Source: an uncultured Prevotellaceae bacterium (lineage in GTDB: Bacteria > Bacteroidota > Bacteroidia > Bacteroidales > Bacteroidaceae). Taken from it: a stretch of DNA of 46,031 nt. The translations under genes were made by a program, and so were the position numbers. Below, in pieces: positions 35,658 through 42,466 of the stretch; position 1 is the stretch's first letter, and each line of letters begins with the position of its first letter. The DNA is taken from positions 1-46,031 of the forward strand of contig CAMKEM010000021.1 of the NCBI GenBank assembly GCA_946411565.1, written 5' to 3'. The notes below the pieces were generated by a model that did no database searches, had not been told where the DNA came from, and worked only from the letters and a program-made list of their open reading frames with translations.

Positions 35658-35837
35658 TTATTCCTCGTCCTCATCGAAATCAAAGGAGCTGTAGCCCTTA
35701 GATTCCATAATGAAGCCTCCTCCACTATTTGAACCTCCTCCACCAATACGAGCTTGGTTTATACTGGCAGCTTGTATTGCAGCATTCAACCTTAACCTAT
35801 GAAACTTTAGCTGTGGCGTGTAATAATTCTTTTTCAT
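35658..35837 (-). CDS. 59-residue peptide, Gly-rich middle and acidic C-terminus
   Basis: A small ORF that is likely real. The start is MKKNYYTPQLKFHRLRL. A segment (AAIQAASINQARIGGGGSNSGGGF) has a Gly-rich patch, and the end is YSSFDFDEDEE. The family is not named, but short Bacteroidales proteins with a MKK-x-Y-x-x-P start, a Gly-rich patch and an aromatic/acidic tail are familiar and often unannotated. There is no signal peptide or membrane segment. The lone ORF has no clear promoter: TATCTTCG (35990-35997, minus) differs from the -7 consensus at one position. The bidirectional rlpA terminator is 40 bp beyond the stop. The function is unknown. Confidence 0.65.
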   Translation of the reverse strand: MKKNYYTPQLKFHRLRLNAAIQAASINQARIGGGGSNSGGGFIMESKGYSSFDFDEDEE

Positions 35838-36137
35838 TTTGTGTTATTATTAAGGGGTTAATTTATGTAGAATAAGTGTAAATCGTCTCAAAAACAATAT
35901 CTTAATACCATCACGGAATTACAATAAGATTTCATCCGCATATGACAAGTATCTTGATATATAACGAGAATATATTAAGGATTTCGTTGCGAAGATAAAC
36001 AAAAATTTTGTAATTTTACTCACCAACACGCATCTTTTAACAAAAATTATATATCGAGGGATGTACTATGACTATTCAGCTATAGTATTTCTCATCGAAA
36101 TCACGTTAAAAACGCAACCTCATAACAAAGAATTTCC
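35838..36137. other. Leader/intergenic region upstream of the 59-residue peptide gene
   Basis: A 300-bp AT-rich gap with a possible weak -7 box (TATCTTCG, 35990-35997, minus) and a long leader of about 150 bases. I see no strong hairpin or terminator for the 5'-nucleotidase operon that ends at 36138. Confidence 0.5.
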
Positions 36138-36968
36138 TTATTTCAAATGAATATCAAAGCGAGAGAGATACATGCCACTCTTGCCATTCTGACCAACAGG
36201 GATTTTCTTTCCTGAAGCATTCTCAACCATCTTTGCAGGATTGAGATATGTATGGGTATGTCCACCAAGGAATAGGTCAACACCATCCGTTTGAGGCACA
36301 ACACGCTCGTCTGATGGTTCTACATCACCAGTCTGCCAACCGAGATGCGAGAGGCAAATAACAAGGTCACACTTCTCCTTCTCACGGAGAGTCTTGACAA
36401 CATCCTTTGTAACAGAAATAGGATCAAGATATTTTATATTGCCATAGTTCTCACGCACAACAAGTCCTTCGAGCTTAGGAGAGAGTCCGAACACACCAAT
36501 CTTAACGCCCTTACGCTTGATGATAGTATATGGTTTTACAATACCTTCAAGAACAGTTCCTGTGAAATCATAGTTAGCACAAACAATAGGGAACTTAGCC
36601 ATCTTAAAGATACGAGCCATATTTTCAAGTCCGAAATCAAACTCGTGATTACCGATAGTAGCGGCATCATATCCCATCATATTCATAAGACCTATCTCCA
36701 CATCCCCCTTAAACAGACTGTAATAGGATGATCCTTGAGAGAAATCGCCACTATCAAAAAGCAGAAGGTCGGGAGAAACCTGACGTTGTTGTTTTACATA
36801 TACCATGCGACGAGTGAATCCTCCAAGACCAGCCTTATTCTTATCAGCAAGATTCTTGCTGAAAGGAAATATCTGCGAATGGCAATCATTGGTATGAAGC
36901 ACTACTAAATCCTTCTGTGCAAAGGCATTAAGCGTGACAAAAAGGAAAAGGAACAATATCTTTCTCAT
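36138..36968 (-). CDS. Metallophosphatase half of a split 5'-nucleotidase
   Basis: A 276-residue exported calcineurin-like phosphoesterase (signal peptide to about NAFA, residue 17). It keeps the full dimetal site set: VLHTNDCHS (Asp28, His30), FDSGDFSQG (Asp75), GNHEFD (106-111), CLSHLGW and GGHTHT. It stops where UshA-type enzymes continue into the substrate-binding C-terminal domain; that domain is encoded by the preceding gene. The gap is 13 bp, so they are surely co-transcribed. The likely role is periplasmic nucleotide scavenging, with the two chains acting together (inference). Confidence 0.9.
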   Translation of the reverse strand: MRKILFLFLFVTLNAFAQKDLVVLHTNDCHSQIFPFSKNLADKNKAGLGGFTRRMVYVKQQRQVSPDLLLFDSGDFSQGSSYYSLFKGDVEIGLMNMMGYDAATIGNHEFDFGLENMARIFKMAKFPIVCANYDFTGTVLEGIVKPYTIIKRKGVKIGVFGLSPKLEGLVVRENYGNIKYLDPISVTKDVVKTLREKEKCDLVICLSHLGWQTGDVEPSDERVVPQTDGVDLFLGGHTHTYLNPAKMVENASGKKIPVGQNGKSGMYLSRFDIHLK

Positions 36969-36981
36969 CTTTATGGCCTCC

Positions 36982-37752
36982 CTACTCTACTGTTATTCTA
37001 CCTTCAACTTCAGAATCAACCACACGATTATTCTTCATGTTCTCTCGAAAGAAATCCATGATGATAAAGCGGAGGTTGTTACTCTTATCTGTCAACATCT
37101 TACGGTTAAAGCCTTCTTTCAAAATAGGCAAACCGTCATTTCCTTCTGCGAGATAGTCAATTGTAGAAATTCTATACTCAGCATCAGGATTTATAGTCTC
37201 ACCATTTATCTTCAGGCTTACCAGTTTTTTATCCTTACTAATAACAGCCCTCACACTATGGCTCACGCCCTCACCACCTCTGGCAGCTATCTGCTCAAAG
37301 AGAATTATGACATGAGAACCTTTCAATGTCATGAAACAAAGCTTATTTTCAAAAGGAGCAACCTCGTTTACATTTCCGATAGTAACATCACCCTTGCTGA
37401 GTGAGGCACGTATTCCACCCATATTACATACGGAAAAGACAGGCTGTTCATCAAATCCCTTACCTGCCCAAACAAGGATGTCAGCTATCAGGTTAGACAG
37501 CTTACTCTCTGGACGATCGGCAAGCATATCGCAAGCCAGTTGTCCCACGACAGGCGACATTATGCTATCAACCTTGAGTTTGAAAGGTGCAAGGAAAGCA
37601 GCAGTCTCAACATCGGGAGTTGCATCAAACAGAGAGTCGAACGTCACTCGCTGATAGTCAACCGACTGAACGGCATAGTGGCGTGAAGAGCAAGAAGCAG
37701 AGCCAACCGCGATTGCAGAAACAAGCAATAAATTCCTTATATACCTTTTCAT
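36982..37752 (-). CDS. 5'-nucleotidase C-terminal domain lipoprotein
   Basis: A 256-residue lipoprotein (lipobox GSASC, Cys21) containing only the substrate-binding C-terminal domain of 5'-nucleotidases. Motifs include SNLIADILVWAG, VCNMGGIRASLSKGDVTIGNVNEVAPFENKL, ARGGEGVSHSV and YRISTIDYLAEGNDG. It is the first gene of the pair, so the order is reversed relative to the fused protein (C-domain first, catalytic domain second). Lipidation anchors this half to a membrane while the catalytic half appears soluble. Confidence 0.88.
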   Translation of the reverse strand: MKRYIRNLLLVSAIAVGSASCSSRHYAVQSVDYQRVTFDSLFDATPDVETAAFLAPFKLKVDSIMSPVVGQLACDMLADRPESKLSNLIADILVWAGKGFDEQPVFSVCNMGGIRASLSKGDVTIGNVNEVAPFENKLCFMTLKGSHVIILFEQIAARGGEGVSHSVRAVISKDKKLVSLKINGETINPDAEYRISTIDYLAEGNDGLPILKEGFNRKMLTDKSNNLRFIIMDFFRENMKNNRVVDSEVEGRITVE

Positions 37753-37782
37753 ATTAGTTGAATAAAATTAGAAAAACTGATG

Positions 37783-37790
37783 CAAATTTA
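37783..37790 (-). promoter_or_regulatory. -7 box for the split 5'-nucleotidase operon
   Basis: TAAATTTG on the minus strand fits TAnnTTTG. A good -33 element is not seen at the right distance, so this is only a candidate. Confidence 0.35.
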
Positions 37791-37840
37791 CTCTTTTTTA
37801 GTTAATTATAAAAAGAAATAGAGAAAAAAGTCGCAAAAAG

Positions 37841-37872
37841 TTTGGAAAGTCAAAGGAAAATGAGTAATTTTG
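37841..37872 (+). promoter_or_regulatory. Promoter for rplS
   Basis: TTTG (37841-37844), 20 bases, then TAATTTTG (37865-37872), a consensus-quality promoter for a ribosomal protein gene. Confidence 0.75.
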
Positions 37873-37967
37873 CACCCGCTTTCCGACGTAACCGATGGTG
37901 AGGGAGAAGTGTTACCCACTATGTTGCGTTAGAACGATACAACAATTTAATAAAACAATTCAACAAA
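37873..37967 (+). promoter_or_regulatory. Structured 5' leader of rplS (possible L19 autoregulatory leader)
   Basis: The leader folds by ACGTAAC (37886-37892) pairing with GTTGCGT (37923-37929), including one G-U pair. Inside is an AGTG (37908-37911)/CACT (37917-37920) stem and a purine-rich GGTGAGGGAG bulge. The last 35 bases are A-rich and unpaired. Leaders with L19 feedback control are described in several phyla; whether this belongs to a known class needs a covariance search. Confidence 0.5.
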
Positions 37968-38324
37968 ATGGATTTGATCAAAGTTGCTGAAGAAGCATTT
38001 GCAACCGGCAAGCAGTTCCCTGAGTTCAAGCCAGGTGACACTATCACTGTCGCTTACAAAATTATCGAGGGTTCAAAGGAGCGTATCCAGCTCTATCGTG
38101 GCGTAGTCATCAAGATTTCTGGTCATGGTGACAAGAAGCGTTTCACTGTTCGTAAGATGTCTGGCACAGTTGGTGTTGAGCGTATCTTCCCAATCGAGTC
38201 ACCTGCTATCGAGTCAATCGAGGTGAACAAGCATGGTAAGGTTCGTCGCGCTAAGCTCTACTACCTCCGTAACCTTACTGGTAAGAAGGCACGTATCGCT
38301 GAAAAGCGTGTTGTTACAAAGTAA
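37968..38324 (+). CDS. rplS: Ribosomal protein L19
   Basis: A 118-residue 50S protein at the 30S/50S interface. The core motifs [29 protein letters not shown] and [26 protein letters not shown] are split here only in description; both are present without gaps. The C-terminal [18 protein letters not shown] is typical. It has its own promoter, leader and terminator, so it is a single-gene unit. Confidence 0.98.
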   Translation: MDLIKVAEEAFATGKQFPEFKPGDTITVAYKIIEGSKERIQLYRGVVIKISGHGDKKRFTVRKMSGTVGVERIFPIESPAIESIEVNKHGKVRRAKLYYLRNLTGKKARIAEKRVVTK

Positions 38325-38342
38325 TTTGTGCACACTGAAAAT

Positions 38343-38374
38343 AAAAAAGACTCACCCCGTGTGGGTCTTTTTTT
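38343..38374 (+). terminator. rplS terminator
   Basis: AAAAAAGAC-T-CAC, loop CCCC, GTG-G-GTCTTTTTTT: 12 pairs with one mismatch and a terminal run of seven T. It lies 19 bp past the stop codon and is bidirectional by symmetry. Confidence 0.85.
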
Positions 38375-38388
38375 AATTTTTCAAGCAA

Positions 38389-38535
38389 ATGAAACATCTC
38401 AAAATTGATCTCCACAAGGCATGGAGCATCATAAAGAAATACGAGCACCCTTCTAAGGAAGCACGTGATCGAATTGCCTTGCTTGCAGGATTCCAGACAT
38501 GGGAGGACCTGCAAAAGGAATTGGCAAAGAATTAA
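38389..38535 (+). CDS. 48-residue helical ORF between rplS and AICAR transformylase
   Basis: MKHLKIDLHKAWSIIKKYEH, then RIALLAGFQTWEDLQKELAKN: a small amphipathic helical protein of plausible composition with clean start and stop. It begins 14 bp after the rplS terminator and ends just before a GC-rich repeat. No family is recognised. Whether it is translated is open; the aromatic/acidic patterning is unlike random frames of this window. Confidence 0.5.
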   Translation: MKHLKIDLHKAWSIIKKYEHPSKEARDRIALLAGFQTWEDLQKELAKN

Positions 38536-38540
38536 AAACA

Positions 38541-38588
38541 ACCCCTCGCCCCTTGGGGAGAGGATGCCCGAATGGCAGGTGAGGGGCT
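38541..38588. repeat. GC-rich dispersed repeat, single copy
   Basis: CCCCTCGCCCCTTGGGGAG, then AGGATGCCCG-AAT-GGCAGGTGAGGGG. It has the same orientation as the right copy of the thiL upstream pair (30619-30666). It ends 17 bp before the AICAR transformylase start. Confidence 0.75.
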
Positions 38589-38605
38589 ATTAACTAAATT
38601 TCAAA

Positions 38606-39787
38606 ATGAAAGAACTAGCTCTCAAGTACGGCTGTAACCCAAATCAGAAGCCGTCTCGTATCTTCATCACCGAAGGCGGACTGCCTATCGAAGTTCTTAA
38701 CGGACGTCCAGGATACATCAATTTCCTCGACGCACTCAACTCTTGGCAGCTTGTCAAGGAGCTCAAGGAGGCTACTGGTCTCTGCGCTGCTGCAAGCTTC
38801 AAGCACGTTAGTCCTGCTGGTGCTGCTGTTGGTCTGCCTCTGTCAGACACACTGAAGAAGATCTACTTCGTTGACGACGTTAAGATTCCTCTCTCTCCTA
38901 TCGCATGTGCATACGCTCGTGCTCGTGGTGCTGACCGTATGTCAAGCTACGGCGACTTCATCGCCCTCTCTGACACTTGTGATGCTGCTGTTGCAACTCT
39001 CATCAAGCGTGAGGTAAGTGATGGCGTTATCGCTCCTGACTATACAGAGGAGGCTCTCCAGATTCTTCGCGACAAGCGTAAGGGTACTTACAACGTAATC
39101 AAGATTGACCCTAACTATACTCCTGCTCCAATCGAGACAAAGCAATGCTTCGGCATTACTTTCGAACAGGGACGTAACGAGATCAAGCTCAACGATCCTG
39201 CTCTCTTCGAGAACATCCCAACAAAGAGCAAGACTTTCAGCGACGAGGCAAAGCGCGACCTTATGATCGCCCTCATCACACTCAAATATACACAGTCAAA
39301 CTCTGTATGTTATGTTAAGGATGGTCAGGCTATCGGTATCGGTGCTGGTCAGCAGAGCCGTATCCACTGTACTCGTCTTGCTGGTAACAAGGCTGATATC
39401 TGGTGGTTGCGCCAGTGCCCAAAGGTTATGAACCTTCCATTCAAGGAGGGTATCCGTCGTGCAGATCGCGACAATACAATCGACGTTTACATCTCTGATG
39501 ACTATGAGGACGTACTTGCAGATGGCGTATGGCACAACTTCTTCTCAGAGAAGCCAGAGCCTCTGACACGCGAGGAAAAGAAGGCATGGATTGCACAGAA
39601 CACAAAGGTTGCTCTCGGTTCTGACGCTTTCTTCCCATTCGGCGACAACATCGAGCGTGCTCACAAGTCAGGTGTTGAGTTCATCGCACAGGCAGGTGGT
39701 TCTGTTCGTGATGACAATGTTATCGAGACCTGCGACAAGTACGGTATCACAATGGCATTCACCGGCGTTCGCCTGTTCCACCATTAA
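38606..39787 (+). CDS. Stand-alone AICAR transformylase (PurH C-domain-like)
   Basis: A 393-residue enzyme that formylates AICAR to FAICAR in purine synthesis using 10-formyl-THF. It covers only the transformylase part of PurH. The active-site Lys-His is in AASFKHVSPAGAAVG (Lys66, His67), and the family motifs AYARARGADRMSSYGDFIALSD, ALITLKYTQSNSVCYVKDGQAIGIGAGQQSRIHCTRLA and SDAFFPFGDNIERAHKSGVEFIAQAGGSVRDD are present, cited here in segments. The IMP cyclohydrolase domain is missing, so another gene must supply it. A small basic protein follows after 3 bp. Confidence 0.9.
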   Translation: MKELALKYGCNPNQKPSRIFITEGGLPIEVLNGRPGYINFLDALNSWQLVKELKEATGLCAAASFKHVSPAGAAVGLPLSDTLKKIYFVDDVKIPLSPIACAYARARGADRMSSYGDFIALSDTCDAAVATLIKREVSDGVIAPDYTEEALQILRDKRKGTYNVIKIDPNYTPAPIETKQCFGITFEQGRNEIKLNDPALFENIPTKSKTFSDEAKRDLMIALITLKYTQSNSVCYVKDGQAIGIGAGQQSRIHCTRLAGNKADIWWLRQCPKVMNLPFKEGIRRADRDNTIDVYISDDYEDVLADGVWHNFFSEKPEPLTREEKKAWIAQNTKVALGSDAFFPFGDNIERAHKSGVEFIAQAGGSVRDDNVIETCDKYGITMAFTGVRLFHH

Positions 39788-39790
39788 TCT

Positions 39791-39982
39791 ATGGCAAGCG
39801 ATTTCGAAGATATCCTGGTCAATGGCATCTCATTCTCTCGCGGAGGCACTAAGCCCAAGGAGGATGACGGCAAGGTAAAGACCAAGGCAAAAAAGAAGAA
39901 ATACATAACCGGTGCTCATGGTTCAGGTTCTGCCAAGCAAAAGGCAAAATATCGCGAACAGAGAGCCAACCGACATAAATAG
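39791..39982 (+). CDS. Small basic protein, function unknown
   Basis: A 63-residue, Lys/Arg-rich protein (MASDFEDILVNGISFSRGG, then KTKAKKKKYITGAHGSGSAKQ, ending YREQRANRHK). It has no signal peptide or membrane segment. The start is 3 bp after the AICAR transformylase stop, so the two are translationally linked. A strong terminator follows at once. The charge suggests nucleic-acid binding, which is inference only. Confidence 0.65.
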   Translation: MASDFEDILVNGISFSRGGTKPKEDDGKVKTKAKKKKYITGAHGSGSAKQKAKYREQRANRHK

Positions 39983-39991
39983 AATATGACG

Positions 39992-40036
39992 AAGGTCAGA
40001 TTCCTGCACATTGCGGCAAGAATCTGGCCTTTTTCT
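39992..40036 (+). terminator. Terminator after the AICAR transformylase/small basic protein genes
   Basis: AAGGTCAGATTC (39992-40003) pairs with GAATCTGGCCTT (40020-40031), 12 pairs with one G-U, followed by TTTTTC. The loop is 16 bases. Confidence 0.85.
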
Positions 40037-40102
40037 TTTATCCAAGGCATCTTTGCAAGAAGGAAAATCCAAGGCATTGGAATCGCTTGTCATCCAAAGA
40101 TA

Positions 40103-40190
40103 GTCCATCGATTCTCCATATCAAGTCCATCGATACTCCATCGAAACGATGGACTTGCGATGGAGTAACGATGGAGTAGCGATGGAGTAA
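40103..40190. repeat. 88-bp element of 4 + 4 inverted 11-bp units, copy B
   Basis: GTCCATCGATT, CTCCATATCAA, GTCCATCGATA and CTCCATCGAAA are followed by CGATGGACTTG, CGATGGAGTAA, CGATGGAGTAG and CGATGGAGTAA. Length and layout are identical to 27096-27183. Both copies have one 'CTCCATAT' variant unit in the left half (third unit in copy A, second here). Confidence 0.9.
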
Positions 40191-40331
40191 CCTCGGAGGA
40201 AGAAGGGAGAAACAAGAGCGTTGAATTCCTCAGATTTCCCAATCGCAAATTATGAGAAATCACATTCGAAGAGGCAAAAGCGTGTTCAAAAAGCATCCAA
40301 CAAACGATAAACTTTGTGAATAAGTGGCATT

Positions 40332-40351
40332 CACACAAAAGATATTGTGTG
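40332..40351. promoter_or_regulatory. Operator-like inverted repeat upstream of the permease promoter
   Basis: CACACAA (40332-40338), spacer AAGATA, TTGTGTG (40345-40351). It is a perfect 7-bp palindrome ending 6 bp before the -33 box, where a DNA-binding regulator could act. No regulator candidate is present in the window. Confidence 0.4.
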
Positions 40352-40357
40352 TAATTG

Positions 40358-40389
40358 TTTGGTATTCTTAATTTTTTATACTAATTTTG
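40358..40389 (+). promoter_or_regulatory. Promoter for the LptF/LptG-type permease
   Basis: TTTG (40358-40361), 20 bases, then TAATTTTG (40382-40389). The leader is about 10 bases, which supports the ATG at 40405 over the earlier in-frame TTG at 40387 inside the -7 box. Confidence 0.7.
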
Positions 40390-40404
40390 CACCGCAATTA
40401 CAAA

Positions 40405-42324
40405 ATGTACAGGATCAAGAAACTCGACATATACATCATCAAGCAGTTTTTGATGCTTTTCGCAGGCACTTTCTTCATCAGTCTCTTCGTACTGATGATG
40501 CAGTTTCTGTGGCGTTATGTCGATGATCTCATCGGAAAAGGCCTCTCTATGGAGGTGCTTGCCCAGTTCTTCTGGTACATGTCCTTGATGCTTGTTCCGC
40601 AAGCCTTGCCACTCGCCATACTACTTGCCTCGCTCATCACAATGGGTAACATTGGCGAGAACAGCGAGTTGACGGCAATAAAGGCGGCTGGTATTTCGCT
40701 GATGCAGACATTGCGTCCTTTGATTTTCTTCACAGGACTCATCACTATCGGGTCATTCTATTTCCAGAATGATATTGGTCCAAAAGCCACAAAGAACCTC
40801 GCCCAGTTGCTCAATTCCATGAAGCAAAAGTCGCCTGAGCTGGAGATTCCAGAGGGTATTTTCTACGATGGAATACCACAATGCAACCTGTACGTTCAGA
40901 AGAAAGACCTTGAAACAGGTATGCTCTATGGCGTGATGATATACCGTATGTCTGGTTCATTCGAGGATGCAGCCATTATCCTTGCAGATTCAGGAAAGCT
41001 GCAATCTACAGCCGACAAGCAGCATCTTCTTCTCACCCTCTATAGTGGAGAGTGGTTCGAGAATATGCGTAGGCAGGATTTTTCAGGCAACTCAGGCACA
41101 GGCGTACCATACCGAAGGGAGTCATTCATAAGCAAGAGAATAGTGCTTGATTTCGATAGTGGTTTCAACCTTACGGATGCCTCTGCCTTCACCAATAATG
41201 CACAGGCAAAGAGTCTGAAACAGATTTCAGTAGCAATAGACTCGATGAACCATGTATGTGACAGTATCGGAATATGTAACCGAAAGTACATGGAGTCAAT
41301 ATCCACTCCATACGCATACTCAAGGGAAATAAGCAAGACCGATTCGCTTGCTGCTGCAAAACAAGGACAGTTGAGCACATACTCATTCGACACAATAGTA
41401 TCAAGACTGAAGCCAACAGACAAGCGTGATGCCCTGCAACATGCACTTGGCAGGGTACAGATGATAACATCGGAGCTTTACTATCGTCAGGAGAGCACAA
41501 GCAATGGCGACCACATGATACGTAGGCATAAACTTGAGGCCATAAACAAGTTCACGCTCTCACTTACCTGCATGATATTCTTCTTCATCGGAGCACCATT
41601 GGGAGCAATCATCAGAAAAGGTGGACTTGGAGTGCCTGTCATCATCTCGGTACTTGTGTTCATCGTATTCTACATCCTTGACAACACAGGTTTCCGAATG
41701 GCCCGACTCGGAGCATGGCCTATATGGTTCGGTAAGGGACTGGCTCCAGCCGTACTCATACCATTGGCTTCATTCGTGACCTATAAGGCAAACAAGGACT
41801 CTATGGTATTCAATATGGATGCCTATCGCAACGCCTTCATGCGTCTGCTCGGACTTCGTCTCAAGCGCAACGTGGCAAGCAAGGAAGTCATCATCAACGA
41901 TCCAGACTATAGCCAGGACGCAAAGCGTCTATCCATCATTTCACATCAGGTACGAGCCTACGCATACGGCCATCACCTCATGAGAATGCCAAATGTCATC
42001 AACGTGTTCTTCCGCTATCAGCCAGACCACGAGATAGAGCGAATAAGCGCCGAACTGGAGGAGATCATCGAGGATCTGTCAAACACACGCGACAGGTTTA
42101 TCATGTCATATCTGAACCAGTACCCTATCGTGTCGCTCAAAGCCCATACACGCCCATTCGAAAGGAAATGGATGAACATAACGGCAGCATTCATACTGCC
42201 TGTCGGCATCTTCCTCTACCTACGTATGTGGAGGTTCCGTCTGAGGCTTTTGACCGACCTTAGAAAGATCCGCCTGACCAACGAGAAAATCGTTGAAAGA
42301 ATCAGCAAAATGGACACTATATAA
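40405..42324 (+). CDS. LptF/LptG (YjgP/YjgQ) family permease
   Basis: A 639-residue inner-membrane permease subunit of the LPS export ABC transporter. The N-terminal part has the family signature LDIYIIKQFLMLFAGTFFISLFVLMMQFLWRYVDDLIGKG (cited in part), with membrane segments at about 12-38, 58-80 and 102-122. A periplasmic domain follows (~125-375). The second membrane group (~385-465) includes CMIFFFIGAPLGAIIRKGGLGVPVIISVLVFIVFY. After it, a cytosolic stretch (~470-590) and a last membrane helix (~595-615) are extra compared with the ~360-residue E. coli proteins. Long forms are usual in Bacteroidales. The start follows the promoter position. Confidence 0.9.
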   Translation: MYRIKKLDIYIIKQFLMLFAGTFFISLFVLMMQFLWRYVDDLIGKGLSMEVLAQFFWYMSLMLVPQALPLAILLASLITMGNIGENSELTAIKAAGISLMQTLRPLIFFTGLITIGSFYFQNDIGPKATKNLAQLLNSMKQKSPELEIPEGIFYDGIPQCNLYVQKKDLETGMLYGVMIYRMSGSFEDAAIILADSGKLQSTADKQHLLLTLYSGEWFENMRRQDFSGNSGTGVPYRRESFISKRIVLDFDSGFNLTDASAFTNNAQAKSLKQISVAIDSMNHVCDSIGICNRKYMESISTPYAYSREISKTDSLAAAKQGQLSTYSFDTIVSRLKPTDKRDALQHALGRVQMITSELYYRQESTSNGDHMIRRHKLEAINKFTLSLTCMIFFFIGAPLGAIIRKGGLGVPVIISVLVFIVFYILDNTGFRMARLGAWPIWFGKGLAPAVLIPLASFVTYKANKDSMVFNMDAYRNAFMRLLGLRLKRNVASKEVIINDPDYSQDAKRLSIISHQVRAYAYGHHLMRMPNVINVFFRYQPDHEIERISAELEEIIEDLSNTRDRFIMSYLNQYPIVSLKAHTRPFERKWMNITAAFILPVGIFLYLRMWRFRLRLLTDLRKIRLTNEKIVERISKMDTI

Positions 42325-42431
42325 ATATAAATAGGTACATTTTAAGGGGGATTTATAACATATTTTAGTGTATTTGGCAAGCAAAACATTAAAAAAAGTA
42401 ATAATAATTTCATAAAACGAAAGAAAATTAT

Positions 42432-42439
42432 TAACTTTG
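42432..42439 (+). promoter_or_regulatory. -7 box for the aspartate aminotransferase gene
   Basis: TAACTTTG, 27 bases before the ATG. No TTG is seen at the expected -33 distance. Confidence 0.45.
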
Positions 42440-42466
42440 CACCAATAAACTTTTCACAAATTATAC

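Larger units (their letters stand above)
39983..40404. other. Intergenic region upstream of the LptF/LptG-type permease
   Basis: This 422-bp gap contains the terminator at 39992-40036, the second 88-bp 11-mer element (40103-40190), and GGAGGAAGAAGGGA (40195-40208), identical to 14 bases of the hairpin flank at 22127-22140. An operator-like inverted repeat (40332-40351) and the promoter (40358-40389) complete it. No ORF is supported. Confidence 0.75.

Noticed and set aside
40090..40338. 82-codon minus-strand frame over the second 11-mer element
   Set aside because: The repeat keeps a frame open by chance; the translation repeats the 11-mer pattern and has no independent support.
40405..42324. 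Fusion of LptF with a second protein
   Set aside because: The extra length is usual for Bacteroidales YjgP/YjgQ proteins and the reading frame and membrane pattern are continuous.
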